DNA from: Desulfosalsimonas propionicica
GTDB taxonomy: Bacteria > Desulfobacterota > Desulfobacteria > Desulfobacterales > Desulfosalsimonadaceae
DNA length: 64,000 nucleotides
Assembly: GCF_013761005.1 (NCBI RefSeq)
Contig: NZ_JACDUS010000001.1
Coordinates: 124,001-188,000, forward strand
Reading direction: 5' to 3'
Under the pieces are notes generated by a model, which was not told the DNA's origin, did not search any database, and was given only the letters and a program-made list of their open reading frames with translations. The position numbers were made by a program, and so were the translations under genes. Positions 1 through 7,609 of this stretch are shown here, piece by piece (position 1 is the stretch's first letter; the number at the start of each line of letters is the position of its first letter).

Positions 1-1
1 G

Positions 2-376
2 ATTGAAAAAACGGTTCTGGACAACCAGGGGGTGCTGGAAATTTATGATGCATCTGTCACCCAGATCGGCGACCGGATGCTGGTGACCCTTCGGGCCCGG
101 CTCCTTGTTTCCGTCCACAGCCTTTATGGGAAAAACCAGGACAATGATCTGCCCCCGGCAGCCGAGATCAAAAGCCGCATCAATGATCCGCTTGTCTGGG
201 AGCATACACGTCAGCGCCGGTTTATTGACCAGCAGGAAAAAACCGGGGTGTTTGAAAGCCTGCGGGCGGATTTTGACAAAAACATGCGTCCTTATTTGAT
301 GCATCCGGAGTTTCCAGTCAAGCTCGCAAAAAAACGGCTCAAAGAACAGGCAGAGGCCGCAAACCGCCCTTATTGA
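2..376 (+). CDS. Unknown protein, 5' end outside window
   Basis: The frame is open from the window edge to the TGA at 374-376, giving 124 visible residues. The internal GTG at 32 is probably not the true start, because the frame stays open upstream. The visible part is mixed and hydrophilic, with a short hydrophobic stretch (LVTLRARLLVSV) and a basic C-terminus (KLAKKRLKEQAEAANR). No cysteine cluster, signal peptide or recognisable catalytic motif is seen. I do not recognise the family. Its stop overlaps by 7 bp the 3' end of the convergent stress-protein gene. Confidence 0.6.
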   Translation: MEKTVLDNQGVLEIYDASVTQIGDRMLVTLRARLLVSVHSLYGKNQDNDLPPAAEIKSRINDPLVWEHTRQRRFIDQQEKTGVFESLRADFDKNMRPYLMHPEFPVKLAKKRLKEQAEAANRPY

Positions 377-885
377 GCCGGCACCACCAGCACCGGAATT
401 TTGGATTTGCGCAAAACCCCCTTGATGGCTGAACCTACTGAATTGCCGCCCAAAAATCCTTTTCGGCTGCCCATGACAATCATGTCGCAGTGGTTTTCAA
501 CGCACCGGGAAACAATGGTGCCGGCAAGGTCGCTGTTTACGGCCACAATCTCGCGCCAGGGAAATTCACAGGTGGCCGGATCCATGCCCGCATCCCGGCA
601 GTAGCGCTCAATCACCCTGCGGCTGAGTTTATCCGTGGACATCTTCCCGATCAGGGCATTGCGGGCATCCTGTTCGTGCTCCAGTTTGATTGCCGCCCAT
701 TTTTCCTCTCCCAGAACCCCCTTGAAATGCTCCTCAATCTGGCCGGGCACCTCCCGGTCAATGACATGGAGCAGCACCAGTTCCGCCTGATGGCGGGTGG
801 CCATGGCAATGGCGGCATCCAGTGCCGGCCGGCAGTTTTCCGAAAGATTGGTGGCAAACAATATGGATTCAATTTCTTTAAACAT
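370..885 (-). CDS. Universal stress protein (UspA family)
   Basis: A 171-residue single-domain Usp protein, a cytoplasmic nucleotide-binding stress-response fold. It opens with the typical beta strand and short loop (ESILFATNLSENC) and has the alpha/beta core strand ELVLLHVID. Near the C-terminus is the nucleotide-loop region MGSRKGFLGGNSVGSAIKGV followed by the terminal strand PVLVVP. The glycine spacing is close to, though not exactly, the classical G-2x-G-9x-G(S/T) signature, so ATP binding is likely but not certain. A strong Shine-Dalgarno (GGGAGG) precedes the ATG. The family binds ATP/AMP and helps survival under stress; the specific partner cannot be told. Confidence 0.9.
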   Translation of the reverse strand: MFKEIESILFATNLSENCRPALDAAIAMATRHQAELVLLHVIDREVPGQIEEHFKGVLGEEKWAAIKLEHEQDARNALIGKMSTDKLSRRVIERYCRDAGMDPATCEFPWREIVAVNSDLAGTIVSRCVENHCDMIVMGSRKGFLGGNSVGSAIKGVLRKSKIPVLVVPAQ

Positions 886-1145
886 GGACAGGCCTCCCTG
901 GGAAATGGGGTGAATCTTTTCCTTTAATTAACTAAAAATAGCCATGAAAACAGGCCGGCGCCAACCGGGAAAGGCCGAAAAAAAATGGCTCATCCCGTCC
1001 TTTTTCATGGCTTTGTTTGTACATGCAGACAATGCCAAATTCAATCCCTGTTCACAATTTTTTTGCCGGCGGGCAGCATTTGACGTGAAACAACCCGGCC
1101 GTTATGATATAAAATCACTCAAACCCCGCAGAAAGGAGCCGCCCC

Positions 1146-2528
1146 ATGCGCACCCGGCCAATTGCCTTGATCGCCTCGCTGCTGGCATGCATCTGCTTTG
1201 CCGGCTGCGGCAAATCCGGACCGGATCCGGCTTCCTTCCGGTATCAGCAGGACCCGCAGCTTTTCGATACATTGTCACAGCCGGCCGATTATCCTGCTGC
1301 CCGCTTTATTGTTCTCACTGATCCGCATTATTACCATCCCGGCCTTGGCACCTCGGGGCCGGATTTTGCCCGCTACATCCGCGAAGACAGGAAAATGCTG
1401 GCCCTCAGCGATGAAATCCTGGAGGCCGCCGCTTCTGAGATACAAAAGCAGCCTGCGGATTTCATCCTCATATGCGGGGACATGACCAAGGACGGCGAGC
1501 GAATCAACCATCTGCAGGTGGCTGAAAAAATAAGCAATCTGCACCCGACGGCAGACATTTACGTGGTTCCGGGAAACCATGACGTCCGCAACCCCGAAGC
1601 GGTGCGCTATACCCATGAAGGCAGCAAGGGCGTGGAAACCGTGGAGCCCGAAGGGTTCAGTGAAATTTACGGCGCATACGGATACGATGATGCCATCGCC
1701 CGTGACCCCGCATCTTTGAGCTATGTGGCCGAACCAGTGGACGGGCTCTGGCTTTTTGCCCTGGATTCATGCCTGTGGCGTGAAAATGAACCCGGCGGCC
1801 ACCCGGTGGTCAACGGCCGTTTTTCTGAGCAGACCCTTGAGTGGCTCGAAGACATGCTGATACAGGCCCGGAAAAACAACAAGTCCGCCATTGCCATGAT
1901 GCATCACGGACTGGTGGCGCATTACCCCGGAAATGAAAAATACTACGGCGAATATGTGGTGGATCACAGTGAAGCAATTGCCCGGCTGCTGGCGACCTAC
2001 GGGGTGCGCCTGGTGTTTACCGGCCATTTCCACGCCCAGGACATAACGGTAAAACAGTTTGAAGATTTTCCAAACCCGATATTTGACATTGAAACCGGCT
2101 CCCTGGTGACCTGGCCCTGCCCGTGGCGCGAAATCACCATTTCAGCCGGGCAGACCTGCACCATTGAAAGCCGGTTCACAAAGGCCATTGATTCCATTCC
2201 CGAAGGCTTTGCAGGTTACGCCCGCAACTTTGCCCTGGAAGGCACTGTGGGTCTGGCCAGGGACGCACTGGAACAATACCATGTTTCAGAAAAGGGCATG
2301 GATCTGCTTGCCCCGCAAATCGCAGAGGCCTACCTGGCCCATCTGGCAGGCGACGAGCACAAACCTGATACAGTTATCAGCGCAAAGGGCACCGGGATAA
2401 TGGGCAGAGTGGTTGTATTTTTTCAAAAAGACCTGGTGGAAGGATGGTGGACCGATCTGCCCCCGGCAGACAACCGCCTGATCATTGAGCTGAAAAGCAA
2501 CTCCTGGCAGCAGCCGGATGATTCCTGA
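1146..2528 (+). CDS. Calcineurin-like metallophosphoesterase lipoprotein
   Basis: A 460-residue secreted phosphoesterase. The N-terminus is a lipoprotein signal (basic MRTR, hydrophobic core, lipobox FAGC with Cys at about 20), so the protein should be anchored to a membrane facing the periplasm. The metal-binding motifs occur in order: LTDPHYY, ICGDMTKDGE, VPGNHDV, MMHHG and FTGHFHAQD, matching the D-x-H / GDxxxD / GNH(D/E) / H / GHxH set of the calcineurin superfamily. The roughly 130 residues after the last motif form an extra C-terminal region. The substrate is unknown. AGGAG lies 6 bases before the ATG. It stands alone, with a 260-bp gap upstream and a convergent hydrolase downstream. 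Confidence 0.88.
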   Translation: MRTRPIALIASLLACICFAGCGKSGPDPASFRYQQDPQLFDTLSQPADYPAARFIVLTDPHYYHPGLGTSGPDFARYIREDRKMLALSDEILEAAASEIQKQPADFILICGDMTKDGERINHLQVAEKISNLHPTADIYVVPGNHDVRNPEAVRYTHEGSKGVETVEPEGFSEIYGAYGYDDAIARDPASLSYVAEPVDGLWLFALDSCLWRENEPGGHPVVNGRFSEQTLEWLEDMLIQARKNNKSAIAMMHHGLVAHYPGNEKYYGEYVVDHSEAIARLLATYGVRLVFTGHFHAQDITVKQFEDFPNPIFDIETGSLVTWPCPWREITISAGQTCTIESRFTKAIDSIPEGFAGYARNFALEGTVGLARDALEQYHVSEKGMDLLAPQIAEAYLAHLAGDEHKPDTVISAKGTGIMGRVVVFFQKDLVEGWWTDLPPADNRLIIELKSNSWQQPDDS

Positions 2529-2564
2529 ATTCAGGCATGGACATCGTGGCCGGCATTCCCCGGA

Positions 2565-3467
2565 TCACTGGGTACAAACGCGCATAACCGCGCGGATCTT
2601 TGCATCCAGGTTTAACAGATAGGCAAACTCCGGCTGCTTGGGATCGGCAAGCGGGTCATACTCGATTTGCTTGATGTGCTGCTTGGTTTGCTCCACATCC
2701 CAGTCGGTTTGCGCAAGGGTGGTTTCAATCAGTTCCCGGAACCTGTGGCCGCTTTCAATGGCCCTGGGCATGTAATCGGCGGCATCTTTTCCGGTGAGTA
2801 CAAACCCGTGGCCGGGGCACAGAATCTCGACTTCCAGGTCGGCCAGTTTTTCCAGGGAGTTCATATAATCGGTGTAATCCGTGAGCCACTCGGAAAAAAT
2901 ATAGCCATCCGGCGCCATGATGCCGGCAGCTTCTCCGGTAAACAGGATTTTTTGTTCCGGGACGTAAAAACTCATGGAATCCCGGGTATGGCCCGGGGTG
3001 GCAAACGCCTGCAAGCTCAGGTCCGGTGCCAGGGCAATGCTCTGGTCGTCTTCTATGACACGGTCTACTTCAAAGACCTCAAATTCCGGGGCCTCCTTGT
3101 CCGCCTGGCCCATCTGTTGGAGATAGCCGGCACCGGCATGGTTTAACTCTCCGATGGTGGCAACCGCATTGGGACGCATGAGCAGATCTTTTCCGGCTTC
3201 TGAGCAGCAGATGCGCATTTCCGGAAAAGCCTTTTTCAGCAATGCCGCAGCCCCGCAATGGTCATAATGCACATGGGTCAAAAACAAGTCAGCAGGACCC
3301 CGGCCGTTTAATAAGGCCTTTGCCTCACGGATATATTGCGGGGCCACGGCGCTCATTCCCGCATCAATGAGAACCGGCGGATCAGATTGAATCAGGAATG
3401 CCGGCAGATCAGACGGGCCGAGCACATGCAGCAAAGGCGTCACAGAACCGGTGGTTTGCAGAATCAT
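2565..3467 (-). CDS. MBL-fold metallo-hydrolase
   Basis: A 300-residue metallo-beta-lactamase-fold hydrolase with the dinuclear zinc signature THVHYDHCG (HxHxDH), followed by the later ligand regions ATPGHTRDS and LCPGHG. The family includes glyoxalase II-like thioesterases and other cytoplasmic hydrolases; the substrate cannot be assigned here. I take the ATG at 3467 because AGGAGA lies 6 bases upstream of it, whereas the frame-opening ATG seven codons earlier has no ribosome-binding site. The C-terminal 80 residues are helical and charged, as in the glyoxalase II-like branch with an extra C-terminal region. Confidence 0.88.
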   Translation of the reverse strand: MILQTTGSVTPLLHVLGPSDLPAFLIQSDPPVLIDAGMSAVAPQYIREAKALLNGRGPADLFLTHVHYDHCGAAALLKKAFPEMRICCSEAGKDLLMRPNAVATIGELNHAGAGYLQQMGQADKEAPEFEVFEVDRVIEDDQSIALAPDLSLQAFATPGHTRDSMSFYVPEQKILFTGEAAGIMAPDGYIFSEWLTDYTDYMNSLEKLADLEVEILCPGHGFVLTGKDAADYMPRAIESGHRFRELIETTLAQTDWDVEQTKQHIKQIEYDPLADPKQPEFAYLLNLDAKIRAVMRVCTQ

Positions 3468-3933
3468 TGGTTCTCCTGTCAAAAACAAAAAAAGATGATA
3501 GACTCCAACGAAGATGGCACCGTAAAAGTCTGATTTCAGATGGCGCCGTAAAAGTTCAACAAAAATTCAGGCCGAGTATACAAAATTTCAGGGTTGCCTG
3601 CAACCTGCCAGAAAGATTATAATCCATTTTTTGTTCAAACATTGTGCTCATTGGGGATTTGGCTGTTTTTTTAATTCTTCCCGGCCCCTGGAAAAATCCA
3701 ACAAACACGCACTTCGAAACATTTTGGAACATAAACAACTTGAAACAAAAAACTGGACACAAAAAAGAAAATTTAGTAAGTCCACAATCTTTAATCCATG
3801 GGAGATTGTCCGGAATGAAGAGATAGCGACCCATACCCAAAAAGCTGAACGGAACTTAAGTCAATTTGATAAAAATTCAGGAAGATATGGCCAAAACCCG
3901 GTGACAGCACCGGAAAACAAGAGGAGTGCTGCC
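3468..3933. other. Non-coding gap with a solo repeat-C end
   Basis: The 466 bp between divergent genes is AT-richer than its surroundings. It holds a truncated end of repeat family C (3512-3560). Short frames on both strands show no domain, ribosome-binding site or plausible composition. It must carry the promoters for the MBL hydrolase (minus) and the CBS protein (plus), but no strong -35/-10 pair stands out. Confidence 0.6.
3512..3560 (+). repeat. Repeat family C, solo truncated end
   Basis: This segment reads as the conserved left end of repeat C (GATGGCACCGTAAAAGTC, then TGATTTCA, then GATGGCGCCGTAAAAG) and stops shortly after the second GATGG block. The central hairpin and the other end seen in the full copies (17162, 46135 and 51071) are missing. 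It is probably a decayed relic of an inserted element. Confidence 0.7.
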
Positions 3934-4503
3934 ATGAAAAAAATTACTGTCCAGGACATGATGGTGCCGCTTGAAGAATACGCCACCATCGACCAGAACG
4001 CCAGCCTTTTTGATGCGGTCATGGCGCTGGAAAAAGCCCAGGAGCAATACAAGCGCCCTGGCGCCCAATACCCCCATAGGGCCATTCTGGTCTACGACCA
4101 ACAAAAAAGGGTTGTGGGAAAACTCAGCCAGCTCGACATCCTGCGCAGCCTGGAGCCAAAATACAAACAGGCCGCCGGCGGAAATGCCGGGCGGATGATG
4201 GCCAGCGGATTCAGCCAGGAATTTCTGCGCTCCATGGTCAAGCAGTTTTCCCTGTGGGACAAGCCTCTGATGGATATCTGCAAAAAGGCGGCCGGCATGC
4301 AGGCAAAAGACTGCATGCACGTTCCTGAAGAAGGTGAATTTGTTAAAAATACAGATTCTCTGGATGTGGCCATCAACCAGCTGGTCATGGGGCAGCACCA
4401 ATCCCTGCTGGTGACCGACAACCGGGACAGCATTGTTGGCATTTTGCGATTGACCGATGTATTTAAGCAGGTCGTGGACGCAATGAAGGAATGCAGCCTC
4501 TAA
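3934..4503 (+). CDS. CBS-domain pair protein
   Basis: A 189-residue protein made of two CBS motifs, about residues 3-75 (TVQDMMVP ... VVGKLSQLDILRSL) and 120-185 (AKDCMHVPEEGEFV ... IVGILRLTDVF). CBS pairs bind adenosyl ligands such as AMP, ATP or SAM and usually gate an enzyme or transporter. The frame is open for 100 codons upstream, but the ATG at 3934 is preceded by GAGGAG at 7 bases and starts exactly at the first CBS strand. The next gene, 40 bp downstream on the same strand, is an anion transporter, so regulation of that transporter is a reasonable guess only. Confidence 0.88.
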   Translation: MKKITVQDMMVPLEEYATIDQNASLFDAVMALEKAQEQYKRPGAQYPHRAILVYDQQKRVVGKLSQLDILRSLEPKYKQAAGGNAGRMMASGFSQEFLRSMVKQFSLWDKPLMDICKKAAGMQAKDCMHVPEEGEFVKNTDSLDVAINQLVMGQHQSLLVTDNRDSIVGILRLTDVFKQVVDAMKECSL

Positions 4504-4543
4504 TCTGAGTTCAAACCGTTTACAACCCGAGGAGATTGCACAT

Positions 4544-6178
4544 ATGAGCCATGAAATAGACACCGGCGGCCAGGGCGGGATTCTGGCCAACAAGACCCTT
4601 TGGCTGATTGTCGGTATTGCATTTTTTGTTGTGGTCGGCTTTATTTTACCCACCCCGGAAAGCCTGGTGGAAACCATTGACAAACACGGCATTGCAAGCA
4701 AAATGATTGACTGGGGCATTGCCGAAAACCTGGACCAGGCCGCAGACAAGGCCATGACCGTGCTGGGCATCATTCCCATGGCCATTATCTTTTTTGCCAC
4801 AGAAGCCATTCCCATCGGCCTGACCGGCATTCTCATGCCGCTTCTGGCTTATTTTCTCGGACTTCTTCCCCGGGGCATGATCGGAAAAACCTTTGCCGGT
4901 GATGCCCCGCTTTTTTTGCTTGGCGTTTTGGCCATGGGGGTGGCCGTCGTGGATGTGGGCCTGCACAAGCGTTTGGCCACATGGATTCTGGGATGGACCA
5001 AGGGATTTTACACCCCCATTTTTGTTTTGTGCATTAGCATGGCCATTATCGGCTCTTTTATCTCCGCCCATGCCATGTGTGCATTCATGACCCCGGTGAT
5101 GATGGCGGTTTATTTCGGGGTGGTATCTGAAAAAAGCACCGGCGGCAGAATCGAGCACGACCCCAACCTGGCCAAATTTCTGCTTTTTGCCTTATGTTTT
5201 GCCTTAAACGTGGGCGGCGTGGGCTCGCCGGCTGCCGGCGGGCGAAACGTGATCATGATGGGTTTCTGGCAGGGTTATGATGTGCCCATGGACTTTTTTA
5301 CTTGGATGACCTACGGATTTCCCATGGTGCCGGTTCTCGGCCTGATCGTGGCCGTATACATGATTGTTTTGTTTTCCGGCAAAATCAAGCACAAGGACCT
5401 GACCCCAGGCCTTGTGGCCATGAAGGAAGAAACCCGGAAAATGGGCAAAATGAAATACGCGGAATATGTCACCTTTGCCATGCTCATTGTTATCCTGGGG
5501 CTCTGGATTTTCGCTGATCTCGGCCTGGGCGGCCCTGCGCTGCTGGCCCTGATCATCCCGGTGATATTCCGTACCACAGCCTGGAACAAAATTCTGGGCG
5601 GCATTTCCTGGGATGCCTGGTTTATGTACTGCGGCGCCCTGACCCTGGGCGCCCTGCTCAAGGAAACCGGTGCCGCCCTTTGGCTGGCCCAAAGCGTTAT
5701 GGGCATTTTGAGCTATGCGGGCATGAGCCAGGGATTCGGCCTGTGGGTGGGATTGTCCGCATTTTCCGGCCTTATGACCAACTTCATGTCCGATGCCGGG
5801 ACCACAGCCCTTCTCGGCCCCATTGTTATCCCCATGGGCATTATGTCCGAAGTTGCCGGCGAACCCTGGGCATCCGGCATGGCCGTGGCGTTTGCCACCT
5901 CGTTTGCCCATTTTCTCATTGTGGGCACGCCCAACAACGCCATTGTCTACGGGCTTGGCACTTATCCGGACACCGGCGAGCGCGCCATTGCTCCCATCGA
6001 TTTTGTGAAATACGGCTTTGCCCTCTGGGTCATCTGTCTGGTGGTGGTCTGGGTGCTGGCCTTTGGGGTAATGTTCAAGGTCGTTGGCTTTCCCCCCGAT
6101 GTCCTGGAGACGGCCACGCAAGTATTTGAAAGCGGCGCCGCGGACCTATCCAAGGCTGCCGAGGGCGCGGCCCATTAA
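4544..6178 (+). CDS. SLC13/DASS-family anion:sodium symporter
   Basis: A 544-residue inner-membrane transporter with about a dozen hydrophobic segments in the DASS/ion-transporter-superfamily arrangement. The two re-entrant substrate-site regions are recognisable: GVGSPAAGGRN in the first half and FMSDAGTTALLGP plus IVGTPNNAIVYG in the second. DASS proteins move dicarboxylates or sulfate with Na+. In sulfate reducers DASS members are among the proposed sulfate importers, but the sequence alone does not fix the substrate. GAGGAG lies before the ATG. It follows the CBS gene by 40 bp and is probably co-transcribed with it. An insert of about 60 residues near the N-terminus (ESLVETIDKHGIAS) separates the first two membrane spans. 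Confidence 0.85.
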   Translation: MSHEIDTGGQGGILANKTLWLIVGIAFFVVVGFILPTPESLVETIDKHGIASKMIDWGIAENLDQAADKAMTVLGIIPMAIIFFATEAIPIGLTGILMPLLAYFLGLLPRGMIGKTFAGDAPLFLLGVLAMGVAVVDVGLHKRLATWILGWTKGFYTPIFVLCISMAIIGSFISAHAMCAFMTPVMMAVYFGVVSEKSTGGRIEHDPNLAKFLLFALCFALNVGGVGSPAAGGRNVIMMGFWQGYDVPMDFFTWMTYGFPMVPVLGLIVAVYMIVLFSGKIKHKDLTPGLVAMKEETRKMGKMKYAEYVTFAMLIVILGLWIFADLGLGGPALLALIIPVIFRTTAWNKILGGISWDAWFMYCGALTLGALLKETGAALWLAQSVMGILSYAGMSQGFGLWVGLSAFSGLMTNFMSDAGTTALLGPIVIPMGIMSEVAGEPWASGMAVAFATSFAHFLIVGTPNNAIVYGLGTYPDTGERAIAPIDFVKYGFALWVICLVVVWVLAFGVMFKVVGFPPDVLETATQVFESGAADLSKAAEGAAH

Positions 6179-6209
6179 TCACAATTTGTCCGATAACCGG
6201 CATTTATCA

Positions 6210-6258
6210 GCAGGGTGCCCAAAAGATCAAGGCGTAAAGAGTTTTTTGGGTGCCCTGC
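6210..6258 (+). terminator. Hairpin after the transporter gene
   Basis: A stem of about 15 bp is formed by GCAGGGTGCCCAAAA (6210-6224) and TTTTGGGTGCCCTGC (about 6244-6258), with two G-U wobbles and a 19-nt loop. It begins 31 bp after the transporter stop. There is no run of U after it, so it may be an mRNA-stabilising structure or an imperfect terminator between the transporter and the next gene. Confidence 0.45.
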
Positions 6259-6306
6259 CATTGTGGCGCCCATGTTCCTGACACCCTCTGTTTTGAAGGC
6301 CTTGAA

Positions 6307-6738
6307 ATGAGCCCGGCACAACCCAAAACCCGCCGTTCCATCTGGGTATGGCTGATCTCGATTTTTTATCTGGGATTCGGCGTATCCGGGATGATGACCG
6401 TGGCCATGGTCCTGATTCTTCTTTACCGGGGCGGGGCCGGCCCGGAAGAAGCCAACAGCATGAAGACGCTTCTGCAGGCTTCCTTGTGGGGGATTTTGCC
6501 CGCGGCCAACATCGCAGGCGCTGTCAGTCTTTTCCTGATGCGGCGCATCGCTTTTCCGATTTTCACGGGCCTGCTCATTGCCCGTCTGGCATTGCCCTTA
6601 TTTCCGGGCCCGTCTTCTCCGCCCGGGTTTAGCGGCACCACAGCGGATATGATCGGCGGATATGTCCTGGGCTACGGCATCCTGATCGCTGTATGCATTT
6701 ATATTTACCGGCTCCGGCAAACAGGCATGCTTAGGTAG
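6307..6738 (+). CDS. Small hypothetical membrane protein
   Basis: A 143-residue protein with about four predicted membrane helices: WVWLISIFYLGFGVSGMM..., LWGILPAANIAGAVSLFLM, FPIFTGLLIARLALPLF and YVLGYGILIAVCIYIY. Between helices 1 and 2 is a short polar loop rich in Glu/Asn. The ATG at 6307 is chosen because residues upstream in the same frame come from the hairpin region and are Cys/His-rich and unlikely. There is no clear Shine-Dalgarno. I do not recognise a family. It sits between the transporter and the PP2C gene on the same strand. Confidence 0.6.
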   Translation: MSPAQPKTRRSIWVWLISIFYLGFGVSGMMTVAMVLILLYRGGAGPEEANSMKTLLQASLWGILPAANIAGAVSLFLMRRIAFPIFTGLLIARLALPLFPGPSSPPGFSGTTADMIGGYVLGYGILIAVCIYIYRLRQTGMLR

Positions 6739-6854
6739 CCAACCTGTGCAAAACACCTTGCCTGCTGCAACCCCGAAGAAAAACAGTCTTGCAAATTCCA
6801 AACGGTTTTGCCATGATGTTCATGATCTGAAACCATACTTTTGCGGCCATTTTT

Positions 6855-7607
6855 ATGCAATGCCAGATATTTTCAGCCATGATGATCGGACCCCGCCACC
6901 GGCAGGAAGACTGCATAGTCGACGGACAGTGTTTGTTTCAGGCCGATCTTTTGAGCCGCAGACACAGCTTCTCCACAGACACATTGCTCCTCGCCGTCTG
7001 CGACGGCATGGGGGGGCACCAGGGCGGGGCGGAAGCCAGCCAGTTTACCTGCAGACAGATTGAAAGCCACAACTGGACCAACGACATCTCCCGGCAGGCA
7101 GTACACGATGCCTTAAACACCATTCAGGCCCGGGCTGAAAAAGATCTGCCGCTGCACTGCGGCACCACTATTGCCGGGCTGCTTTGCGACGGAATGACGG
7201 CCATTGTCTTTAATGCCGGAGACAGCCGGGTTTACCGCTTCCATTCGGATTTTATCGAATACGTCTCTCATGACCATTCCCTGGTCCAGGACCTGGTGGA
7301 CCAGAAAATGGTCAATGCGGAAAAAGCCGCCACCCATCCTTACAAACATTTAATCGAATTCGGGATCGGACCGGTATTTGCCCAGGTGTGGCCCCAGCGC
7401 AACATTTATACCGACGTGCATCCCGTCAACGGTTCAGCCACCTACCTGATCTGCTCTGACGGACTCACGGATATTTTTCCGGATTCGCAAATCCATGAGA
7501 TACTTGGCCCGGAACCGGTAAAAAACGGGGCCAGGCTTGCAAACGCTGCCAGAAGGAAAGGACTGACCGACAATACCAGTTTCATTATTGCCCGGCTCGA
7601 GGAATAA
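6855..7607 (+). CDS. PP2C-family protein serine/threonine phosphatase
   Basis: A 250-residue cytoplasmic PPM phosphatase. The metal-binding motifs are all present: RHRQEDC near the start, CDGMGGHQGGA (DGMGG), GTTIAGLL, FNAGDSRVYRF, ICSDGLTD and the terminal DNTSF (DN). The family removes phosphate from Ser/Thr using two Mn/Mg ions. It ends 2 bp before a Ser/Thr kinase gene, so the two form a kinase-phosphatase pair of opposing activities in one operon. An internal ATG pair (6879) just before the first motif is an alternative start. No type VI secretion genes are visible, although PpkA/PppA pairs of this sort are known there. Confidence 0.9.
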   Translation: MQCQIFSAMMIGPRHRQEDCIVDGQCLFQADLLSRRHSFSTDTLLLAVCDGMGGHQGGAEASQFTCRQIESHNWTNDISRQAVHDALNTIQARAEKDLPLHCGTTIAGLLCDGMTAIVFNAGDSRVYRFHSDFIEYVSHDHSLVQDLVDQKMVNAEKAATHPYKHLIEFGIGPVFAQVWPQRNIYTDVHPVNGSATYLICSDGLTDIFPDSQIHEILGPEPVKNGARLANAARRKGLTDNTSFIIARLEE

Positions 7608-7609
7608 AA

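Noticed and set aside
944-1321. Frame of 125 codons upstream of the phosphoesterase gene
   Set aside because: Cys/Arg-rich composition with no ribosome-binding site; its end overlaps the signal-peptide region of the clearly coding gene at 1146.
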